Assembly: GCA_002469305.1 (NCBI GenBank)
Contig: DKEY01000072.1
Coordinates: 12,000 to 23,334 of the forward strand
Origin: Sulfurospirillum sp. UBA6810
GTDB lineage: Bacteria; Campylobacterota; Campylobacteria; Campylobacterales; Sulfurospirillaceae
Direction of reading: 5' to 3'
DNA: 11,335 nucleotides
Shown: positions 6,826 to 11,335 of the stretch, one piece after another
Numbering within the stretch: position 1 is the stretch's first letter
Layout of the letters: each line of letters starts with the position of its first letter
Notes under the pieces: generated by a model
What the model saw: only the letters and a program-made list of their open reading frames with translations
The model's database searches: none
Told to the model about the DNA's origin: nothing
Translations under genes and position numbers: made by a program

Positions 6826-8169
6826 ATGTCGAAGAATCACTACGAGGTCATTGTAATTGGTGGAGGAATATCCGGTGCAGCTTTGTTTTATGAACTTGCG
6901 AAATATACAGATATCAAAAAAATCGCTTTGCTTGAAAAGTATGATAGCCTAGCAACACTTAACTCCAAAGGAACAAGTAATTCTCAAACAATTCATTGTG
7001 GTGATATAGAGACAAACTATACTGTTGAAAAAGCAACAAATGTCAAAAGAACAGCCAAAATGGTTGAAAAATACTGTTTGCAATATGGTTATGAAAACAA
7101 ATTTATGTTTGCACATCAAAAAATGGCGATAGGTGTAGGCGATACAGAAGTTGCGTATATGAGAAAGCGTTATGAAGATTTTAAAGAGTTATTTCCTTAT
7201 CTAGAAGTTTTTGAAAAAGAGAAGTTAAAAGAGATAGAGCCAAAGCTTGTTTTTGATGAAAATGGTCGTGAGAGACCAGAGAGCATCGTAGGTGTTGGTG
7301 TACAAAGTGGTGAATGGAGTACTGTTGATTTTGGTGCTATGACAGAAACTCTTGTCCAAAATGCTAAAAATATAGAAGGAAAAGAGACAGACCTGTTTTT
7401 AAATGCAAAAGTGACAAGCATAAAGCAGTTAGGCAATGTACATGTAGTGCAAACAGAGAAAGAGACATTTACAGCGGATTTTGTTGTTGTAAATGCTGGT
7501 GCACACTCTTTATATCTAGCACATCAGATGGGACATGGAAAAGACTTTGGCTGTTTACCAGTTGCGGGAAGTTTTTACCTCACTACAAAAAAAATCCTCA
7601 ATGGAAAAGTTTATATGGTACAAAATCCAAAACTTCCTTTTGCCGCACTTCATGGTGATCCTGATATCTTAGCAAATGGCTTTACAAGATTTGGACCCAC
7701 AGCACTTGTTTTACCAAAGTTAGAGAGATATCATGGCAATGCAACAGTTATTGATTTTTTCAAAACACTCAATTTTGATACAAATATATTGAAAATATTT
7801 AAAGATTTGCTAGGTGATAGTGATATTAGAAATTATATTTTCAGAAACTTTTTATTTGAAGTACCGCACTTTAACAAAAAACTTTTTCTAAAAGATGCTA
7901 GAAAGATTGTTCCCTCTCTTCAACTTGAAGATATAGAGTATGCTGAGGGTTTTGGTGGGGTTCGTCCACAAGTTCTCAATAAAAAAACACAAAAGCTTAT
8001 GCTTGGTGAAGCAAGTGTAAATCCTGGTACTGGTATCATCTTTAACATGACACCAAGTCCTGGTGCTACAAGCTGTTTAGGCAATGCTGAGAGAGATGTG
8101 AAACTCGTATGTGAGTATCTTAAAAAAGAGTTCAATCAAGAAGAATTTAACAAGGATTTGGTTGACTAA
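6826..8169 (+). CDS. mqo: malate:quinone oxidoreductase, FAD-dependent
   Basis: Mqo oxidises malate to oxaloacetate and passes electrons through FAD to the quinone pool; it is a peripheral protein on the cytoplasmic face of the inner membrane. The 447-aa length matches the shorter Campylobacterota type (about 450 aa in Helicobacter and Campylobacter, from memory). The N-terminal FAD fold is clear: GGGISG at 12-17 and E37 at the end of the second strand. GEWSTVDFG and the C-terminal GFGGVRPQVLNK, followed by FNMTPSPGATSC, are Mqo hallmarks and argue against other FAD oxidases such as L-2-hydroxyglutarate oxidase, the nearest alternative. There is no transmembrane segment, as expected. The leader has several candidate operators. 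A methyltransferase gene follows after 28 bases and is probably co-transcribed. Confidence 0.92.
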   Translation: MSKNHYEVIVIGGGISGAALFYELAKYTDIKKIALLEKYDSLATLNSKGTSNSQTIHCGDIETNYTVEKATNVKRTAKMVEKYCLQYGYENKFMFAHQKMAIGVGDTEVAYMRKRYEDFKELFPYLEVFEKEKLKEIEPKLVFDENGRERPESIVGVGVQSGEWSTVDFGAMTETLVQNAKNIEGKETDLFLNAKVTSIKQLGNVHVVQTEKETFTADFVVVNAGAHSLYLAHQMGHGKDFGCLPVAGSFYLTTKKILNGKVYMVQNPKLPFAALHGDPDILANGFTRFGPTALVLPKLERYHGNATVIDFFKTLNFDTNILKIFKDLLGDSDIRNYIFRNFLFEVPHFNKKLFLKDARKIVPSLQLEDIEYAEGFGGVRPQVLNKKTQKLMLGEASVNPGTGIIFNMTPSPGATSCLGNAERDVKLVCEYLKKEFNQEEFNKDLVD

Positions 8170-8197
8170 GCTCTATCTCAAACGTTAGGATATTTTT

Positions 8198-8884
8198 TTG
8201 GATTCACTTGATTTATATGCTCGCATTGAACCTTATATCGGGTTTTATGAAGAGTATGAAGCACTTTATAAAAAGTATTTGGAGATTGTTAAATCTTTAC
8301 ATGTAAAAAATGTTTTAGATGTGGGATGTGGCAATGGCAAATTTTTGAAGCATTTACAAAAGAGTGGATATGAAGCATTGGGGATTGAGAGAAGTGCCCA
8401 GATGGTTCATATCGCTCAAAGTTTGGGAGTAGATGCAAAGGTAGCAGAACTCTCTTCATTAAAGCCAAATTCATACGATGTTGTTGTTGCTATCGGTGAT
8501 GTGCTTAATTATATAAAACCTGAAAAACTAGATGATTTTTTCTTACATGTAAGCCAAGTTTTAAAAGAGGGTGGTTTTTTTATAGCTGATGTAAATACCC
8601 TTGAGGGATTTAGTGTTGCAGATGGTGTGATGGTAAACTCAAATGATGAGGGATTTTTAGCCATAGAGGCAAACTTTGTGGATAACATCTTAGATACTGA
8701 GATAAATTTTTTTGAAAAAAAAGGGGATATTTACAACAAAATCACTGGGAATGTCCAGCAGTATTTTCATCCTAAAAAATACTTTAAAAAGCAAAAAAGT
8801 CTAAGGTATCAAAAAAGTTATATGCACTCTATGTTTAGTGATTTGGATGAAAAAGAGATAATGCTTTTTAAAAAAGTTATTTGA
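8198..8884 (+). CDS. class I SAM-dependent methyltransferase, substrate unknown
   Basis: This 228-aa protein has a class I Rossmann methyltransferase core. Motif I is VLDVGCGNGKF (39-49), E64 ends the second strand and should bind the SAM ribose, and YDVVVAIGDVLNYI (93-106) is motif II, in which the LNY ending is common in small-molecule methyltransferases of this type. A helical segment before motif I and a strand-rich part after residue 150 may recognise the substrate. It starts at TTG: TAGGA (8186-8190) sits 7 bases before it and no in-frame ATG or GTG lies nearby. It follows mqo by 28 bases on the same strand, so one operon is likely, but that does not reveal the substrate. Its last 8 bases overlap the end of the convergent hydrolase gene. 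Confidence 0.85.
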   Translation: MDSLDLYARIEPYIGFYEEYEALYKKYLEIVKSLHVKNVLDVGCGNGKFLKHLQKSGYEALGIERSAQMVHIAQSLGVDAKVAELSSLKPNSYDVVVAIGDVLNYIKPEKLDDFFLHVSQVLKEGGFFIADVNTLEGFSVADGVMVNSNDEGFLAIEANFVDNILDTEINFFEKKGDIYNKITGNVQQYFHPKKYFKKQKSLRYQKSYMHSMFSDLDEKEIMLFKKVI

Positions 8885-9419
8885 TGATTTGACTCATTTG
8901 CTTAAAAGCATTATTTTTCGCACTTACACATAGCTCAAAAAGTAGGGATTCATACGTTGAGGGTATGGCTCCTGCTTGTATCATTCTCGTAATGGCTACG
9001 TTTTTATCACTCTCTTTTCGTGAACTTATACAATCAGTAACAAGGACAGGAGTGTATCCAAGTGCGAGCAAATCAAGTACACTTTGTAAAACACATACAT
9101 GCGCTTCTATCCCAAAAACTATCACATATTTTTTATCAGCTTCTTTGATGGCTTGTAGCGTTGCATCATTTTTACAACAGCTAAATGTGACTTTCTCATA
9201 AGCACTTAGAGTAGGTAAAAGCTCTTTTAGTTCCGGCAGTGTCGCACCTATGCCTTTTGGATATTGTTCATTGAGGATAAAAGGAATTTCCAAGAGTTGC
9301 AAACCTTTGATGAGTTTTGTACAGTTTTCCAAAAGCTCTTCTTTATTTTGCATATGGGGAAACAATTTTTCTTGGATATCTACGACTAAAGTTAGGGTAT
9401 TTTCTTTATCTACTCGCAT
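8877..9419 (-). CDS. isochorismatase-family cysteine hydrolase
   Basis: The 180-aa protein belongs to the isochorismatase-like hydrolase superfamily (with nicotinamidase, N-carbamoylsarcosine amidase and YcaC). The catalytic triad is visible: D14 in VVDIQEKLF, K76 in YEKVTFSC and C109 in GIEAHVCVLQS. NEQYPKGIGAT (50-60) is typical of the YcaC/ISOC1-like branch, whose substrates are mostly unknown; the sequence lacks an obvious nicotinamidase zinc motif. I start it at ATG 9419 because TAGGAG lies just upstream on the minus strand, 5 bases before the ATG. A longer reading frame running into the preceding gene would add 21 residues without family similarity. The gene lies 8 bases after the CheX-like gene, whose TAG stop forms part of this ribosome site, so the two are likely translationally coupled. 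Confidence 0.88.
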   Translation of the reverse strand: MRVDKENTLTLVVDIQEKLFPHMQNKEELLENCTKLIKGLQLLEIPFILNEQYPKGIGATLPELKELLPTLSAYEKVTFSCCKNDATLQAIKEADKKYVIVFGIEAHVCVLQSVLDLLALGYTPVLVTDCISSRKESDKNVAITRMIQAGAIPSTYESLLFELCVSAKNNAFKQMSQIIK

Positions 9420-9427
9420 ACTCTCTC

Positions 9428-10462
9428 CTATTTTGAAATAAACATATAAAAGGGTTTTTCTTCTAACTGCATATCTATCCAAATACCACTACTATCGCCT
9501 ATCATATTTTTCGTGGTAGTCATATTAGTAAAAGTTTTTGGAAGTTCAAATAAAACTTTGATATCTTTTTTTGAAAAAAGAGTTTTTGTACTACCTGTTA
9601 TGATGTTACAAAATTCACCAACACCATCACTGATACCAGCATGATCACTCTCTTCTAACTTTTCACCCACCATAGCTTCTATCGCTTGAAGAGCTAAGTT
9701 TTTAGGAAATATAAGAACAAAGTTTCCTTCAACGTCACCTTTAAACTTCATAACAGAACTCACTACTTCTTTTAAGTCAGTGTTAAAAGGAGTTATCGCA
9801 TGAGCGATTTTGTTGGCTTTTAATCCAGTAAGTATCTCTAAGTTATCCACAGCAGTATCTATAAACAAAGGAAGATTGGTGACAAGGTTTTTTGAAAGTC
9901 CAACTTGTACTTGGGCTTTAGATTTATCTAAGACTTGATTGATTTTTGTTTGGCTGATCGCCAAATCTACTTCGTGGTTATCTAGCTTCTCTTGAAACTC
10001 TTTTACACTATGTGCGTAAACTATACTATGTTCAAACTTTGCTAAGAGGGAGGCTTGTTTATCCACTTCTTGCTCATCACCATCATCATAGAGTAAAACT
10101 TTTAGTTTTTTTGTAAAAATTTTTGGGTTGAAAAAAAGTCTAGCTATATTGGTGGTTTTAAAAAGTTTTATGTGTGTATTGAGTGTCAAAGTTCTTAATT
10201 TTTCATAGAAAATTCTCGTATAATCTCCAAGTGCAATTTCTGTTAAAAGTGTTTTAGAAATTTTATCAAGCTCTTTGATAAAAGCTTCAAGTGAAGCTTC
10301 ATCAAAACTTTTATCTTTTATGCAGATATATATGCCAAGTATATTTCTCTCTGTGAGAGTTTCTCTTAGTTTCAGTAATTCTTGATATAACAATTTTGTG
10401 TTTCTATCGCTAACAACACCTGGATAATTTAAAAAAACTATGCTATCTTTTATACTTTTCAT
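9428..10462 (-). CDS. CheX-domain protein with STAS-like and receiver-like N-terminal regions
   Basis: This 344-aa cytoplasmic protein has three apparent parts. Residues 1-112 look like a STAS fold, with a pattern of strands and helices ending in HIKLFKTTNIARLF. Residues 118-185 resemble a receiver domain: LKVLLYDDGD supplies the acidic pair D126-D127, but VDLAISQ (165-171) has serine where the phospho-accepting aspartate would be, so it should not be phosphorylated. Residues about 195-344 are a CheC/CheX/FliY-type domain; E283 and N286 in GEFCNIITG match the ExxN phosphatase motif that dephosphorylates CheY. I start it at ATG 10462; an in-frame TTG at 10507 overlaps the -10 box and would be untranscribed. 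No clear Shine-Dalgarno precedes the ATG. The CheX call is good; the STAS and receiver calls are tentative. Confidence 0.8.
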   Translation of the reverse strand: MKSIKDSIVFLNYPGVVSDRNTKLLYQELLKLRETLTERNILGIYICIKDKSFDEASLEAFIKELDKISKTLLTEIALGDYTRIFYEKLRTLTLNTHIKLFKTTNIARLFFNPKIFTKKLKVLLYDDGDEQEVDKQASLLAKFEHSIVYAHSVKEFQEKLDNHEVDLAISQTKINQVLDKSKAQVQVGLSKNLVTNLPLFIDTAVDNLEILTGLKANKIAHAITPFNTDLKEVVSSVMKFKGDVEGNFVLIFPKNLALQAIEAMVGEKLEESDHAGISDGVGEFCNIITGSTKTLFSKKDIKVLFELPKTFTNMTTTKNMIGDSSGIWIDMQLEEKPFYMFISK

Positions 10463-10506
10463 TTGCAACTTTTTTATACATATATTTGTTATTTTTATTG
10501 GCAACA

Positions 10507-10512
10507 ATTATA
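10507..10512 (-). promoter_or_regulatory. candidate -10 box for the CheX-like gene and hydrolase
   Basis: The minus strand reads TATAAT at 10512-10507, which would start transcription near 10500 and give a leader of about 38 bases before ATG 10462. This placement is the main reason for rejecting the upstream TTG as the start codon. Confidence 0.45.
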
Positions 10513-10558
10513 AACTTTTATTCATAACGAAGAGTTTAAATAATTACTTTAGAATAAA

Positions 10559-10573
10559 GCCTAATTATTAGGC
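10559..10573. promoter_or_regulatory. hyphenated palindrome over the -35 region of the pyk promoter
   Basis: GCCTAAT and ATTAGGC are perfect inverted 7-mers around a single central T. The element ends 9 bases before the TATAAT of pyk, so it covers the -35 region. It is the only GC-containing inverted repeat in the 176-base intergenic region. Its position suits a transcription factor operator; the factor is unknown. Confidence 0.45.
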
Positions 10574-10579
10574 AGGGTA

Positions 10580-10588
10580 TGATATAAT
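10580..10588 (+). promoter_or_regulatory. extended -10 promoter for pyk
   Basis: TGA followed by TATAAT (10583-10588) is an extended -10 element with the perfect consensus hexamer. Transcription would start near 10595, giving a leader of about 44 bases that ends with AAGGAG (10626-10631) and the ATG at 10639. Confidence 0.6.
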
Positions 10589-10638
10589 TTTGTAATAAAA
10601 ATTAAATAAAATACGCACAAAACATAAGGAGTTAAGGC

Positions 10639-11335
10639 ATGGATAAAAAGACAAAAATTTTAGCAACAGTTGGGCCTTCAAGCGACAAGATAGAAGTTTT
10701 AGAAGGGATGATAAAAGCAGGTGTAAATGTTTTTAGAATGAATTTTAGCCATGGAACTCATGAATATCACTCAGCAACACTAGAAAAAATAAGACAAGCC
10801 TCACAAAATGTTGGCATAAAAGTAGGCGTACTGCAAGACATATGTGGACCAAAAGTTCGCGTAGGTACTTTAAAAGAAGATTTTTATCTTAAAACTGGCG
10901 ATACAGTCACTTTCATCAAAGATATCATCGAGGGTGAAAAGATTGGTGAAAGTGCTTATAAATTATGCATCAACCAACCAGATATTTTAAATATGCTCAA
11001 AGTTGATGAGTACATCTATCTTTATGATGGAAATATCAGAGCAAAAGTAATAGAGATAGGCGAGCAGATAGTGACGAAGATAGAAAATGACGGTAAACTC
11101 TCTTCAAACAAGGGTGTTAACTTTCCAAATACCATCATCAATATCGAAGTAATAACAGAAAAAGATAAAAAAGACTTGCTATGGGGTGCGCAAAATGGCG
11201 TAGATTTTGTAGCAGTCTCTTTTGTGCAAAATGCAAATGACGTGAAAAAAGCAAAAGATATACTTGCAGCATACAAATCAAGAGCACAAGTTTTTGCAAA
11301 AATTGAAAAGTTTGATGCTGTTGAAAATATCGATG
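10639..11335 (+). CDS. pyk: pyruvate kinase, N-terminal part, cut by window end
   Basis: Pyruvate kinase transfers phosphate from phosphoenolpyruvate to ADP, making pyruvate and ATP in the cytoplasm. The frame is open to the last base, giving 232 codons, about half of the usual 470-480. Visible motifs: KTKILATVGPSS at the N-terminus, RMNFSHG (33-39) with the active-site arginine, asparagine and serine, LQDICGPKVRVG (65-76), the B-domain with GVNFPN closing it, VDFVAVSFVQ, and FAKIEKFDAVENID (219-232), with K221 the expected proton-transfer lysine and E223 a metal ligand. K72 stands where potassium-dependent enzymes have glutamate. AAGGAG at 10626-10631 sits 7 bases before the ATG. The gene is divergent from the CheX-like gene. 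The C-terminal allosteric domain lies outside the window. Confidence 0.96.
   Translation, partial: MDKKTKILATVGPSSDKIEVLEGMIKAGVNVFRMNFSHGTHEYHSATLEKIRQASQNVGIKVGVLQDICGPKVRVGTLKEDFYLKTGDTVTFIKDIIEGEKIGESAYKLCINQPDILNMLKVDEYIYLYDGNIRAKVIEIGEQIVTKIENDGKLSSNKGVNFPNTIINIEVITEKDKKDLLWGAQNGVDFVAVSFVQNANDVKKAKDILAAYKSRAQVFAKIEKFDAVENID

Noticed and set aside
8860..8912. Inverted repeat AATGCTTTT / AAAAGCATT followed by T-rich DNA near the methyltransferase stop
   Set aside because: It could be a terminator for the + strand, but the loop is about 35 bases, the stem is AT-rich, and most of it lies in coding sequence of the two overlapping genes. Not strong enough to annotate.
8965..9441. Open frames on the + strand opposite the isochorismatase-family gene (8965-9201, 9250-9441)
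   Set aside because: Both are antisense to a gene with an intact catalytic triad and lack promoter or ribosome signals.
9420..9482. N-terminal extension of the isochorismatase-family protein into the CheX-like gene
   Set aside because: The extension lies in the upstream coding region, does not resemble the family, and a good ribosome site precedes the internal ATG at 9419.
10463..10507. N-terminal extension of the CheX-like protein from a TTG at 10507
   Set aside because: The TTG overlaps the best -10 box and lacks a ribosome site; the extension looks like translated AT-rich leader.
1..11335. Search by eye for tRNA, rRNA, CRISPR repeats, insertion sequences, integrases and defence genes
   Set aside because: None seen. 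Nearly all of the window is accounted for by intact housekeeping and signalling genes with similar base composition.

Overview
The window is AT-rich chromosomal DNA that reads as a free-living member of the Campylobacterota (Epsilonproteobacteria), most like Sulfurimonas or a close relative. Support comes from the gene content (Mqo-type malate oxidation, the MurC / small membrane protein / MutS2 cluster that I recall from Campylobacter, a CheX-type protein), from promoters with a good TATAAT box and no clear -35 box, and from the low GC. The genus is an inference. It looks like ordinary core genome: I see no rRNA, tRNA, CRISPR array, insertion sequence or phage gene.

Layout from left to right. 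(1) Positions 1-3256, + strand: the 3' part of murC (peptidoglycan precursor ligase), a 114-aa membrane protein and mutS2, joined by one-base stop/start overlaps (TAATG, then TGATG). (2) 3276-4774, +: a membrane-bound GGDEF-EAL protein with its own promoter and a perfect AGGAGG; the cyclase motif is degenerate while the phosphodiesterase residues are intact. (3) 4776-6312, +: dapE and ridA, ending in a perfect 13-bp inverted repeat that also holds the stop codon of the convergent gene. (4) 6308-6647, -: a 100-aa protein of unknown function with its own extended -10 promoter. (5) 6648-8884, +: an intergenic region rich in palindromes and repeated TTACRTAA octamers, then mqo and a class I SAM methyltransferase starting at TTG. 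(6) 8877-10512, -: a three-part CheX-domain protein and, 8 bases after it, an isochorismatase-family hydrolase, which meets the methyltransferase tail-to-tail with an 8-bp overlap. (7) 10559-11335, +: the pyk promoter with a hyphenated palindrome over its -35 region, and the 5' part of pyk, cut by the window edge.

Functionally, murC and dapE both feed peptidoglycan synthesis (dapE also lysine). mqo and pyk act at the malate, oxaloacetate, PEP and pyruvate node of central carbon metabolism, and both have candidate operator palindromes, which suggests regulated carbon flow. The EAL protein and the CheX-like protein belong to signalling (c-di-GMP and chemotaxis-type dephosphorylation). RidA clears reactive enamines made by PLP enzymes. 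No wholly new system is evident; the least ordinary items are the mqo upstream region, the STAS-like/receiver-like/CheX architecture and the orphan 100-aa gene.
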